Assembly: GCF_035712165.1 (NCBI RefSeq)
Contig: NZ_DASTBH010000432.1
Span: forward strand, 1-45,483
Reading direction: 5' to 3'
DNA: 45,483 nt
From: DASYTH01 sp035712165
GTDB taxonomy: Bacteria > Actinomycetota > Actinomycetes > Mycobacteriales > Pseudonocardiaceae
In this document: positions 1 to 7,426 of the stretch, in pieces
Numbering within the stretch: position 1 is the stretch's first letter
Layout: every line of letters starts with the position of its first letter
Made by a program: the position numbers and the translations under genes
Notes under the pieces: model-generated
Seen by the model: the letters and a program-made list of their open reading frames with translations, nothing else
The model's database searches: none
Told to the model about the DNA's origin: nothing

Positions 1-70
1 CTTCGCCGAGGAGGCCGTGCCCGGCCTGCTCAACCCGTTCCTGGAACGAGCGTCGGTGGACGAGTCCTGA
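1..70 (+). CDS. C-terminal end of a truncated unknown protein
   Basis: An open frame enters from the left edge (codons in phase with base 2) and ends at TGA 68-70. The visible 22 residues end in LERASVDES. The fragment is too short to assign a family. It converges on the GNAT gene that ends at 81. Confidence 0.5.
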   Translation, partial: FAEEAVPGLLNPFLERASVDES

Positions 71-80
71 GCACCCTCGG

Positions 81-524
81 TCATGCCGGGGCGACCGGCA
101 GAACCGCGGGCGGGTTCGCGGGCCGCTCCAGGTAGGTGTCGTCCGGTTTCTGGAAGCCGAACTGCGCGTAGAGGCCGTGGGCGTCGGCGGTGTGCAGCAT
201 CCAGCGAAACCGGGCGCCGGGCCCGTTGTCGATCATCTCGCGGACCAGGCTCTTGCCCACGCCCAGACCGCGGGCATCGTCCACAACGAACAGGTCGGCC
301 AGGTAGGCCAGGGCGACGCCGTCGGACAGGGCGCGGGCGAAACCGATCATCCGGCCCGTGTCCCGGTCGTAGGCGCCGACCACGCGCCAGGATGCGGAGA
401 TCTGTCGTTCCACATCGGACCGGCTGCGCCACCGGTGCCAGTAGGCCTGTGTGGACAGGAACGTCCACACGGTGTCCAGGTCGATCCGGGCGGGGTCGGT
501 GTCGAGTTCGATCCGGGTGGTCAC
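81..524 (-). CDS. GNAT-family N-acetyltransferase
   Basis: This 147-aa protein has the size and fold pattern of a single-domain GNAT enzyme, which transfers an acetyl group from acetyl-CoA to an amine. The central segment has a beta-strand ending in LADLFV (about residues 75-80), followed by the acetyl-CoA loop RGLGVGKSLV, which fits the Q/R-x-x-G-x-G/A signature. The HGLYAQFGF motif near the C-terminus is the typical last helix and strand of the family. The start is GTG, 10 nt after the RidA-like stop, so it is probably the last gene of the same transcript. The substrate cannot be told from the sequence. Confidence 0.85.
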   Translation of the reverse strand: MTTRIELDTDPARIDLDTVWTFLSTQAYWHRWRSRSDVERQISASWRVVGAYDRDTGRMIGFARALSDGVALAYLADLFVVDDARGLGVGKSLVREMIDNGPGARFRWMLHTADAHGLYAQFGFQKPDDTYLERPANPPAVLPVAPA

Positions 525-534
525 ACGGGCGAAT

Positions 535-936
535 CTACCTGGGCACGACCGCCAGGATGTCCACCTCCAGCAACGCGTCGGGCAGTACCAGCCGGGGCAC
601 CTCGACCGTGGTGCTCGTGGGCGGCGTGCCGGTGAGATAGCGGCGACGCACGGCGGCGTACTCGGCGATCTGCCCGATGTCGGTGAGGTACGTGCGGATG
701 TTGACCACGTGCTCGAACCCGGCGCCGTGCGCGGCGAGCAGCGCGCCGATGCACCGGAACACCTGCTCCGACTGAGTGACCATGTCCTCGCCGACGAGTG
801 AGCCGTCGTGGTCGAACGCCACCTGACCGGACAGCACCAGCATGGTCGCCGTCCCGAGGTCGATCACGGCGATGTTCGAGTACCGGTCCGCGAGTGGCGC
901 CGGGGCGGTGGGCGGATTGTGGAACGACACGGTCAC
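535..936 (-). CDS. RidA/YjgF-family protein
   Basis: A RidA-like protein of about 133 aa. The family includes enamine/imine deaminases that clear reactive 2-aminoacrylate, and also many paralogues of other function. The sequence ends in EVDILAVVPR, a family-typical final strand, and has NIRTYLTDI in the middle. The arginine usually seen in the catalytic motif near the C-terminus (R-x-x-x-x-V-x-x-L-P) is visible as PRLVLPDALLEVD. I chose GTG 936 because a GGAGG lies 8 nt upstream of it; an in-frame ATG at 951 would place that ribosome site inside the gene. It lies between the dehydrogenase and GNAT genes in one direction. Confidence 0.85.
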   Translation of the reverse strand: MTVSFHNPPTAPAPLADRYSNIAVIDLGTATMLVLSGQVAFDHDGSLVGEDMVTQSEQVFRCIGALLAAHGAGFEHVVNIRTYLTDIGQIAEYAAVRRRYLTGTPPTSTTVEVPRLVLPDALLEVDILAVVPR

Positions 937-983
937 GGGCGAATCCTCCATCGAACGGTGCGGGGAAGGGCAATACGTTGGGG

Positions 984-1808
984 CTACCGGGGTTGGGGTG
1001 CGGTGAGGTTGGTGAGGGTGCGGAGGTCGTGCCCGGGGTTGTGGGCCGCGGCGGTCTGCAGGGTGGCGTGGGCGGCGGTGGTGACGGGAAGACCGGAAGC
1101 GGGGGAGGTGAGCGCGAGGGTCAGGTCTTTGGCGGCCAGGGCGAGGGTGAAGTGACCGCCGGGGGCCTGGGCACGGTCGAGGAGGCTCGCCAGGGGGCCG
1201 TGCGAGAGCACGTCGAGGGTGAGCGTCTGGGGCAGGGCGAGCAAACCGGCCAACTCGAGGATCTCGGCCAGGAGCGCCATGCCGCCGATCAGAGCGGTGT
1301 TGGCGACCATCTTCGCGGACGCCCCCGACCCCACCCCTCCGCAGCGCAGCACCGTGCCCAGCGGCGCGAGGGCCGGGGCCACGCGTTCGAGGTCGGGGGC
1401 GTCACCCCCCGCGAGAATGCGCAGGGCGCCGGCCTCGGCCTGGCGGACCCCACCGGCTACCGGGGCGTCCACCAACGAGACGCCCGCGGGCAGCCGGGCG
1501 GCGATGCCGTGCACCGCGGCCGGGCCGATGGTGGACATCTCCACCAGGCAACGGGAACCGGGCGCGGACAGCACGCCGTCCGGTCCGAACAGGACGGACT
1601 CCACCGCGGGCGGGCCGGACAGCATGGTGATCACGATGTCGGCGCCGGCGGCCGCGGCGGCCGGAGTGTCCGCGATCCGGGCGCCCGCGCCGGCCAGCGG
1701 GACGGCGCGCGACCGGGTCCGGTTCCACACCACCAGCTCGGCCCCGGCGGACAACAGCCGGCGCGCCATCGGTGCGCCCATGTGACCGAGCCCGATGAAG
1801 GCGATCAT
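984..1808 (-). CDS. NAD(P)-dependent beta-hydroxyacid dehydrogenase (3-hydroxyisobutyrate / tartronate semialdehyde reductase family)
   Basis: This 274-aa protein begins with the Rossmann motif FIGLGHMGAPMA (residues 3-14), the hallmark of the 6-phosphogluconate / 3-hydroxyisobutyrate dehydrogenase superfamily. The substrate-binding motif DAPVAGGVRQAEAG and the segment GSGASAKMVAN, with the family's catalytic lysine (K in SAKMVAN), are both present. Such enzymes interconvert a 3-hydroxyacid and its semialdehyde. ATG 1808 is preceded by GGGAG on the minus strand. The gene heads a minus-strand set with RidA and GNAT genes and is divergent from a LysR gene, which suggests inducible control. The exact substrate is unknown. 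Confidence 0.88.
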   Translation of the reverse strand: MIAFIGLGHMGAPMARRLLSAGAELVVWNRTRSRAVPLAGAGARIADTPAAAAAGADIVITMLSGPPAVESVLFGPDGVLSAPGSRCLVEMSTIGPAAVHGIAARLPAGVSLVDAPVAGGVRQAEAGALRILAGGDAPDLERVAPALAPLGTVLRCGGVGSGASAKMVANTALIGGMALLAEILELAGLLALPQTLTLDVLSHGPLASLLDRAQAPGGHFTLALAAKDLTLALTSPASGLPVTTAAHATLQTAAAHNPGHDLRTLTNLTAPQPR

Positions 1809-1865
1809 GCGACTCCCTGTCCGTCTGGTGAGAGGTTCGGCGCCGACGTTAGGCTCGACGGCAGA

Positions 1866-1913
1866 CATGCGACAAGCGAACGTCTCGCATGGGTCACATG
1901 CGAAACCCGCATG
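1866..1913. promoter_or_regulatory. Candidate LysR operator: four CATGCG half-sites
   Basis: In the 115-nt divergent gap there are two inverted repeats of the same word: CATGCGA (1866-1872) with TCGCATG (1885-1891), and CATGCGA (1897-1903) with CGCATG (1908-1913). LysR-type proteins typically bind several spaced half-sites as a tetramer between their gene and its divergent target. The last half-site abuts the ribosome site of the LysR gene, which fits autoregulation. The repeats are directly visible; binding is inferred. Confidence 0.6.
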
Positions 1914-1923
1914 GGAGGCGCCG

Positions 1924-2883
1924 ATGGAGATCATGTGGTTGCGGGTGTTCCGGGAGGTCGCCCGCCAGGGGTCGTTCACCGCGGCCGCGACCGCGTTGCG
2001 GTACACCCAGTCCGCGGTCTCCCGGCAGATCGCCGCGCTGGAGGCGGACACCGGCACGACCCTGTTCGACCGGGTGTCGCGCGGCGTGCGGCTCACCCAC
2101 GAGGGCCGCTGCCTGCTCGACCACGCCGACGCCGTGCTCGGCCGGCTGGACACCGCGCGCCGGGACCTGGCCGCCCTGCGCGATCTGGACATCGGCCGGC
2201 TGCGCATCGGAGCCTTCGCCACCGCCGACGCCGCGCTCGTCCCGCGCGCCATGGCGACCTTCCACACCGAGCACCCGAACGTGACGCTCTCGCTCACCGA
2301 GTCGCTGACCCCGGTGCAAATCGCCCGACTCCGCGACGGCGACCTGGACCTCGGCGTGGTCAGTGTCCCGCCCGGACGGTCGCTGGACGGCGACGGCCTG
2401 GAACTGACCCACCTGCTGGACGACCCGCTCCTGGTGGCGATCCCGCGCGGCCACCGGCTGGCCCGCCGCCGCACGCTGCGACTGGCCGAACTGGCCGACG
2501 AGCACTGGATCGCCGGATGGCAGAACCCGGAGGACACCCTGATCGGCACCGCCCTGCCGACCGGGATGCAGCCGGAGATCCGTTACGTGGTGCCCGGTTG
2601 GACCGCCAAGCTCGGTCTGGTCGCCGCCGGGCTCGGGATCACCCTGGTGCCGGGTCTGTTCGCCGGCGGCGTCGCCCGGACCGACGTGCTGATCAAGTGG
2701 TTGAGCCCGCAGGACACCCCGGCCCGGGCGGTGTACGCCGCAACCCCGGCCACCATTGCCCAACCTCCTGCGGTGCAACGGTTTCTGCGCATCCTCACGG
2801 ACACCGTGGCGCGGTTGGGCACGGAGCTGGCGCAACGCTCGCCGGGGCGCGGTCGCGTCGCGTTTGTGCAATACGCCAGGTGA
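1924..2883 (+). CDS. LysR-family transcriptional regulator
   Basis: A 319-aa protein of normal LysR length. Residues about 1-60 form the winged HTH: MWLRVFREVARQGSF, then ATALRYTQSAVSRQIAALE, then LFDRVSRGVRLTHEG. The effector-binding domain follows (about 90-300), with GRLRIGAFATADAALVPRAM and the strand DLGVVSVPP. ATG 1924 is chosen because GGGAGG (1913-1918) lies 5 nt upstream and the HTH begins here; in-frame codons upstream to 1795 overlap the divergent gene. It probably controls the divergent dehydrogenase-RidA-GNAT set and itself. The co-inducer is unknown. Confidence 0.92.
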   Translation: MEIMWLRVFREVARQGSFTAAATALRYTQSAVSRQIAALEADTGTTLFDRVSRGVRLTHEGRCLLDHADAVLGRLDTARRDLAALRDLDIGRLRIGAFATADAALVPRAMATFHTEHPNVTLSLTESLTPVQIARLRDGDLDLGVVSVPPGRSLDGDGLELTHLLDDPLLVAIPRGHRLARRRTLRLAELADEHWIAGWQNPEDTLIGTALPTGMQPEIRYVVPGWTAKLGLVAAGLGITLVPGLFAGGVARTDVLIKWLSPQDTPARAVYAATPATIAQPPAVQRFLRILTDTVARLGTELAQRSPGRGRVAFVQYAR

Positions 2884-2905
2884 GCGCCGGCGTAGCGTCC
2901 CGGTC

Positions 2906-3481
2906 ATGGATCTGCAACCACTGATGGAGCAGGCCGCCGAGGCCAACCTGGCGGTCGTGCGCAACGTCAAGGCCGACCAGCTGGCCCTGCCGACGCCCTG
3001 CCGGGACTGGGATGTCCGCACGCTGGCCAACCACCTGGTGTTCTGGTCGGCGCTGCGGTCCGAGGTCGCCGCCCGCAAGCTGGACCCGCCGTCCGGCGAG
3101 GAGAGCGACGTGGACCACATCACCGATGACTGGGTCCGGGTCTACGAGCGGCAGCTCACCGGTGCGGTCGCCGCCTGGGCGGAGCCCGGTGCGTGGGAGG
3201 GCGTCACCGGCATGGCCGGTGGGCAGATGCCGGCGCCGACGATCGGCCGGATGATCATCGGTGAGCTGGTGCTGCACGGTTGGGACCTGGCCAAGGCCAC
3301 CGGACAGGAGCTGGTGTGTCCCCCCGGACTCGCCGAAGAGATCTACACCGGGACCGTGCAGTTCGCCGAGATGGGCCGCGAGTACCAGATCTTCGGCGAG
3401 CCGGTCGCGGTCCCGGACGACGCGCCGGCCCTGGTGCGGGCCCTCGGTCTCAGCGGAAGGGACCCGAACTGGTCGCCCTAG
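2906..3481 (+). CDS. TIGR03086-type DinB-like / maleylpyruvate isomerase N-terminal family protein
   Basis: A 191-aa single-domain protein of the mycothiol-dependent/DinB-like four-helix bundle superfamily. The N-terminal pattern LALPTPCRDWDVRTLANHLV (about residues 26-45) is the family signature, and the histidine in ANHL and the one in ELVLHGWDLAKATGQ (about 110-125) are two of the usual metal ligands. ATG 2906 follows the LysR stop by 22 nt, so co-transcription is possible. The biochemical role is not established for most members. Confidence 0.8.
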   Translation: MDLQPLMEQAAEANLAVVRNVKADQLALPTPCRDWDVRTLANHLVFWSALRSEVAARKLDPPSGEESDVDHITDDWVRVYERQLTGAVAAWAEPGAWEGVTGMAGGQMPAPTIGRMIIGELVLHGWDLAKATGQELVCPPGLAEEIYTGTVQFAEMGREYQIFGEPVAVPDDAPALVRALGLSGRDPNWSP

Positions 3482-3547
3482 CCCTCCGGAAACCCTCTAT
3501 TGTCGGCCCCTGTACTAGCGAGTAGCGGCTGACCCGGGGAGGGCACG

Positions 3548-4921
3548 ATGGCGGACATCGGCGCACGGCTGGTCGAGATCGTCGGCGCCGAGCACGTGCT
3601 GACCGGCGAGTCGGCGTCCGAGGACTACGCGCACGACGAGGCGCTCACCGCCGAACCGGTGCTGCCCGCCTACGTCGTCCGGCCGGCCTCGGCCGCCGAG
3701 GTGGCCGAGGTGCTGCGCGCCGCCAACGAGACCGGCACCCCGGTGACCGCCCGAGGGTCGGGCAGCGGGCTGTCCGGGGCTGCGGTTCCCCGGCCGGACG
3801 GCATCCTGGTCTCCTTCGAGCGGATGAACCAGGTGCTGGAGATCGACACCGAGAACCACGTGGCGGTGGTGCAGCCCGGGGTCACCCTGGCCGAGTTGGA
3901 GGAGCGCACCGCCGAGGCCGGCCTGGTCTACCCGGTCTACCCCGGCGAGCTGAGCTCCAGCCTGGGCGGCAACGTGGCGACCAACGCGGGCGGCATGCGC
4001 GCGGTCCGCTACGGCGTGACCCGCCACAACGTGCTCGGCCTGGAGGCGGTGCTGCCGACCGGCGAGGTGATCCGGACCGGCGGCCGGTTCGTCAAGGCCA
4101 GTACCGGCTACGACCTCACCCAGCTGATCATCGGCTCGGAGGGCACGCTCGCCCTGGTCACCGAGGCGGTGCTGAAGCTGCAGCCGCGCCAGCCGCACCA
4201 GGCGACGGTGCTGGCCCCGTTCGCCGACCTGGCCGCCGTCGCCCGGGCCGTGCCCCGGGTGGTGGGCAGCGGCATCGGGCCGCTGATCCTCGAGTTCATC
4301 GACGCGCTGACCATGGGCGCCATCACCTACACCGCCGACCTGCAGCTGGGCATCCCGGACCAGGTCCGGGACAGCTCGCAGGCCTACCTGGTGGTGATGC
4401 TGGAGAACCGGACCACCGACCGGCTCGACGGCGACGTCGAGGCGGTCAGCGCGCTGTTGTCCAAGCTGGGCGCGGTCGACGTCTACGTGCTGCCCGGCCC
4501 GTCCGCCCGCCGGCTGATCGAGGCCAGGGAGAAGGCGTTCTTCACCGCGCGGTCCGCCGGCGCCGACGACATCATCGACACCGTGCTACCCCGTGCGGCG
4601 CTGCCGGAGTTCTTCGCCGCCGTGCTCAAGATCGCGCAGGCCAACCAGACGCTGATCGTGGGCTGCGGGCACGCCGGCGACGGCAACGTGCACCTGGCCG
4701 TGTTCCAGAAGGACCCGGAGATCCGCTACGCGGTGCTGCACGCGCTGTTCGAGACGGGCATCGGGCTGGGCGGCGCGATCTCCGGCGAGCACGGCATCGG
4801 CCGGGAGAAGAAGCGGCACTTCCTCGAGCTGGAGGATCCGGCGAAGGTGGCGCTGATGAGCCGGGTAAAGCAGGCCTTCGACCCGAATGGCATTCTCAAC
4901 CCCGGTGTCCTGTTCGACTGA
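3548..4921 (+). CDS. FAD-linked 2-hydroxyacid oxidase/dehydrogenase (GlcD-like)
   Basis: A 457-aa flavoprotein of the glycolate oxidase GlcD / D-lactate dehydrogenase family, usual length about 450-500. The N-terminal PCMH-type FAD domain shows the ARGSGSGLSGAA loop (about residues 64-75) and SSLGGNVATNAGG (about 137-149). The C-terminal FAD-oxidase domain ends with the signatures CGHAGDGNVH (about 376-385) and GEHGIGREKK. It should oxidise a 2-hydroxyacid to a 2-oxoacid. ATG 3548 follows GGGGAGGG at the right distance. The next gene starts 8 nt after its stop and encodes a ThDP enzyme of a type that acts on 2-oxoacids, so the two probably act in sequence. Confidence 0.9.
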   Translation: MADIGARLVEIVGAEHVLTGESASEDYAHDEALTAEPVLPAYVVRPASAAEVAEVLRAANETGTPVTARGSGSGLSGAAVPRPDGILVSFERMNQVLEIDTENHVAVVQPGVTLAELEERTAEAGLVYPVYPGELSSSLGGNVATNAGGMRAVRYGVTRHNVLGLEAVLPTGEVIRTGGRFVKASTGYDLTQLIIGSEGTLALVTEAVLKLQPRQPHQATVLAPFADLAAVARAVPRVVGSGIGPLILEFIDALTMGAITYTADLQLGIPDQVRDSSQAYLVVMLENRTTDRLDGDVEAVSALLSKLGAVDVYVLPGPSARRLIEAREKAFFTARSAGADDIIDTVLPRAALPEFFAAVLKIAQANQTLIVGCGHAGDGNVHLAVFQKDPEIRYAVLHALFETGIGLGGAISGEHGIGREKKRHFLELEDPAKVALMSRVKQAFDPNGILNPGVLFD

Positions 4922-4929
4922 GGAGCGGC

Positions 4930-6489
4930 GTGACGATGAACGGTGCCCAGGCCCTGATCCGCACGCTGGTGTCCGGCGGGGTGGACGTGTGCTTCGCCAA
5001 CCCCGGCACCTCGGAGATGCACTTCGTGGCCGCGCTGGACTCGGTGCCGCGGATGCGCGGCGTGCTCGCCCTGTTCGAGGGCGCGGTGACCGGCGCCGCG
5101 GACGGCTACGGCCGGATGGCCGAGCGCCCGGCGGCGACCCTGCTGCATCTCGGGCCGGGCATGGCCAACGGCCTGGCGAACCTGCACAACGCCCGCCGGG
5201 CGCACACCCCGATGGTCAACGTGATCGGTGACCACGCCCGCTACCACAAGGGTTTCGACGCGCCGCTGGAAAGCGACATCGACGCGCTCACGGGTTGGCT
5301 GCACGGCTGGAGCCGGACCTCCAAGAGCCCGGACGAGGTGGGGGCGGACGCGGCCGCGGCGATCGCGGCGGCGTTGCGCGCGCCGGGCCAGATCGCCAAC
5401 CTGGTGCTGCCGGCCGATGTGTCCTGGTCGGACGGTGGCGTGCCGGCGGATCCGGCGCTGCCGGCGCCGCCCGAGCCGGTCGGGGACCACCGGATCCGGG
5501 AGATCGCCGAGGTGCTGCGCACCGGCGAGCCGGTGGCGATGCTGCTCGGGCACGGCACCACCCGGGAGCGTGGCCTGCTGGCCGCGAGCCGGATCGCCGA
5601 GGCGACCGGGGCGAAGCTGTTCGCGGAGACCTTCCCGGCCCGGTTCGAGCGCGGCGCCGGCCTGCCCAGGGTGGAGCGGCTGGGCTACCTCGCCGAGCAG
5701 GTGCAGTGGCAGCTCACCGACGTCGCGCACCTGATCCTGGTCGGGGCCAAGTCGCCGGTGTCGTTCTTCGCCTATCCGGACAAGCCCAGCGAACTGGTGC
5801 CGGACGGGTGCGCGGTGCACGTGCTGGCGGTGCTCGGCGAGGACACCGCGGGGGCGTTGGAGCATCTGGCCGACGTGGTGGCCGCGGACACCAAGCCGGT
5901 GCTGCAGGACGCGGTGCGGCCCGGCCTGCCGTCCGGCGACCTGACGCCGCAGAACTGGGTCGACGTGATCGGCGCGCTGCTGCCGGACGGCGCGATCGTC
6001 GCCGACGAGGCGAACACCTCCGGCCTGCTGCTGCCGGGGGCTACGGCCGGCGCGCCGCGGCACGACGTGCTGACCCTGACCGGCGGGGCGATCGGGCAGG
6101 GTCTGCCGGTCGCGGCCGGCGCGGCGGTGGCCTGCCCGGACCGGCCGGTGGTCTGCCTGCAGGCCGACGGCAGCGCGATGTACACGATCTCGGCGCTGTG
6201 GACCATGGCCCGGGAGGGTCTGGACGTGACGACGGTGGTGCTGAGCAACCGCTCGTACGCGATCCTGCGGATGGAGCTGCAGCGGGTCGGTGCGGAGGCG
6301 GCCGGTCCCAAGGCGGCCGATCTGCTGGATATCGGCCGGCCGGATCTGGACTTCGTGGCGCTGGCGCAGGGCATGGGTGTTCCGGCGAGCCGGGCCGCCA
6401 CGGCCGAGGAACTGGCGGACCAGTTCGGCAAGGCGCTGGCCGAGCCGGGCCCGCACCTGATCGAGGCGATGGTCCCGTCCCTGTTCTAA
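4930..6489 (+). CDS. ThDP-dependent enzyme, acetolactate synthase / benzoylformate decarboxylase-like
   Basis: A 519-aa three-domain thiamine-diphosphate enzyme. The N-terminal pyrimidine-binding domain has FANPGTSEMHFV (about 22-33) and the cofactor-activating glutamate E50 in LALFEGAV. The C-terminal pyrophosphate domain has the metal/ThDP motif, here ADGSAMY, followed about 25 residues later by the asparagine in LSNRSYAIL. It is shorter than classic acetolactate synthase (about 560-600 aa) and closer to benzoylformate-decarboxylase-like members. The start is GTG 4930 or, with better spacing from GGAG, ATG 4936. Coupling to the flavin oxidase suggests decarboxylation or carboligation of its 2-oxoacid product. 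The substrate is unknown. Confidence 0.88.
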   Translation: MTMNGAQALIRTLVSGGVDVCFANPGTSEMHFVAALDSVPRMRGVLALFEGAVTGAADGYGRMAERPAATLLHLGPGMANGLANLHNARRAHTPMVNVIGDHARYHKGFDAPLESDIDALTGWLHGWSRTSKSPDEVGADAAAAIAAALRAPGQIANLVLPADVSWSDGGVPADPALPAPPEPVGDHRIREIAEVLRTGEPVAMLLGHGTTRERGLLAASRIAEATGAKLFAETFPARFERGAGLPRVERLGYLAEQVQWQLTDVAHLILVGAKSPVSFFAYPDKPSELVPDGCAVHVLAVLGEDTAGALEHLADVVAADTKPVLQDAVRPGLPSGDLTPQNWVDVIGALLPDGAIVADEANTSGLLLPGATAGAPRHDVLTLTGGAIGQGLPVAAGAAVACPDRPVVCLQADGSAMYTISALWTMAREGLDVTTVVLSNRSYAILRMELQRVGAEAAGPKAADLLDIGRPDLDFVALAQGMGVPASRAATAEELADQFGKALAEPGPHLIEAMVPSLF

Positions 6490-6492
6490 CGG

Positions 6493-6984
6493 TCACCGGA
6501 CCGCGGCGAGGATCTCCTCGCACAGTTGCAGGCATTCCCCGCAGATGCGGACGTCCGGACCGGCGAACAGCGCGGTGCCCGGCGCCTTGCCGCAGAAGGA
6601 ACATTCCAGCAGGCCGGCCGCCGGTGCCGGGTCGGTGTGCTGCGCCCGAGCCACGCACCGGTCGCAGATGTACACCCCGGGCCCGGCGATCAGCTTGGTC
6701 ACCTTGTGCTTGGGCCGGGCGCAGAAGCTGCAGGCGAGGATGCCGGTCGCCTTCTTCCGGGCCTTCCAGCCGCCGGTGCCGCCGGTGGACTCGATGATCT
6801 GGTGCACCCGCTGGTGGCTGAGCTCCAGCGCCTCGGCGATCTCGCGCAGCGAGGCCCCGGCGAAGTGCAGCCGGCGCACGGCGTGGTGGTAGTCGGCCTT
6901 GGCCAGGTCCGACTGACGCACCGCGTCGGCCAGCCGGGCGCCGCACTCGCGGGCCTGGCGCAGCAGGTCCTCGTCGATCACCAC
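6493..6984 (-). CDS. HTH protein with two ClpX-type C4 zinc fingers
   Basis: A 163-aa protein. Residues about 1-70 are helical and contain a sigma-like HTH (GASLREIAEALELSHQRVHQ, about 43-62). Two zinc-finger repeats follow: CSFC...CDRC (about 85-110) and CSFC...CGEC (about 128-152). Both match the CSFC-x(n)-C-x-x-C pattern of the N-terminal zinc domain of ClpX, but no ATPase domain is present. In ClpX this domain dimerises and binds adaptors and substrates. Here it is joined to a DNA-binding segment, so a regulator whose activity or stability depends on protein contacts or zinc/redox state is a reasonable inference. The start is GTG 6984; no Shine-Dalgarno is seen, and the upstream -10 would make a nearly leaderless mRNA. 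Confidence 0.75.
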   Translation of the reverse strand: MVIDEDLLRQARECGARLADAVRQSDLAKADYHHAVRRLHFAGASLREIAEALELSHQRVHQIIESTGGTGGWKARKKATGILACSFCARPKHKVTKLIAGPGVYICDRCVARAQHTDPAPAAGLLECSFCGKAPGTALFAGPDVRICGECLQLCEEILAAVR

Positions 6985-6986
6985 GT

Positions 6987-7032
6987 GTCTAGGGTAGGTG
7001 GACGATCCTCTAACTGTCTAGGTGTGCTAGAC
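6987..7032. promoter_or_regulatory. GTCTAG operator-like repeats
   Basis: GTCTAG occurs at 6987-6992 and 7016-7021 and as its complement CTAGAC at 7027-7032. The last two form a perfect 6-bp inverted repeat with a 5-nt spacer. The pair covers the putative -35 and the third copy covers the -10/start region, the usual layout for an autorepressor. Confidence 0.5.
6991..7020 (-). promoter_or_regulatory. Candidate promoter of the HTH/zinc-finger gene
   Basis: On the minus strand TAGACA (7020-7015) resembles a -35 TTGACA, and TACCCT (6996-6991) fits an actinobacterial TAnnnT -10, with an 18-nt spacer. The GTG start lies only 6 nt after the -10, which predicts a leaderless transcript. The assignment is inferred from consensus only. 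Confidence 0.45.
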
Positions 7033-7103
7033 GGTCGTCCGGAGAATTGAGCGTGAATTGTCAGAAAATCGCGCGCCGAATGCCCACTGCCGGCCCGGTG
7101 CCC

Positions 7104-7301
7104 TCAGGACTCCGCCGCCTCCCGCTTGGGTTCGGAAGGCGTTTCCCGTGCCGCCATGACGTCGGAGAACCACTCGCCGAGTTCCTTCGCGATGTCGACC
7201 ACCGCGGTCTGCACGATCGTGGCGATCTTGCCGAGATGCTCGGCGGCGGAGTCGGCCACCGCCTGCAGGGTGTCCTTGTTGGGCAAGGATTCATTGACCA
7301 T
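7104..7301 (-). CDS. Small hypothetical protein (65 aa)
   Basis: A 65-aa helical protein beginning MVNESLPNKDTLQAVADSAA and ending in a charged tail (EPKREAAES). The middle (LGKIATIVQTAVVDIAKELGEWFSDV) is amphipathic, with no clear membrane segment. I do not recognise a family. Coding is supported by clean G/C third positions and by a divergent intergenic region shared with pntAA. Function unknown. Confidence 0.55.
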   Translation of the reverse strand: MVNESLPNKDTLQAVADSAAEHLGKIATIVQTAVVDIAKELGEWFSDVMAARETPSEPKREAAES

Positions 7302-7426
7302 GGCTTGACGTTACCGGCAACTGGCAAGTCAAGGGTCACTCACGCTTGGGCGAGTCTTATAGACCGTACGTCCGTCTTGGTGGTAAATGTGGGGTTGGGG
7401 TCAACGGGGATCCACGGAGGTCTGCT

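Noticed and set aside
524..945. The 12-mer GATTCGCCCGTG occurs at both the RidA and GNAT starts
   Set aside because: It is present only twice, the reading-frame phase differs by 2 nt, and one chance repeat in this composition is not evidence for a regulatory element.
798..2924. A 708-codon open frame on the plus strand
   Set aside because: It overlaps recognisable genes on both strands and its Arg/Gly/Pro-rich translation is a frame shadow.
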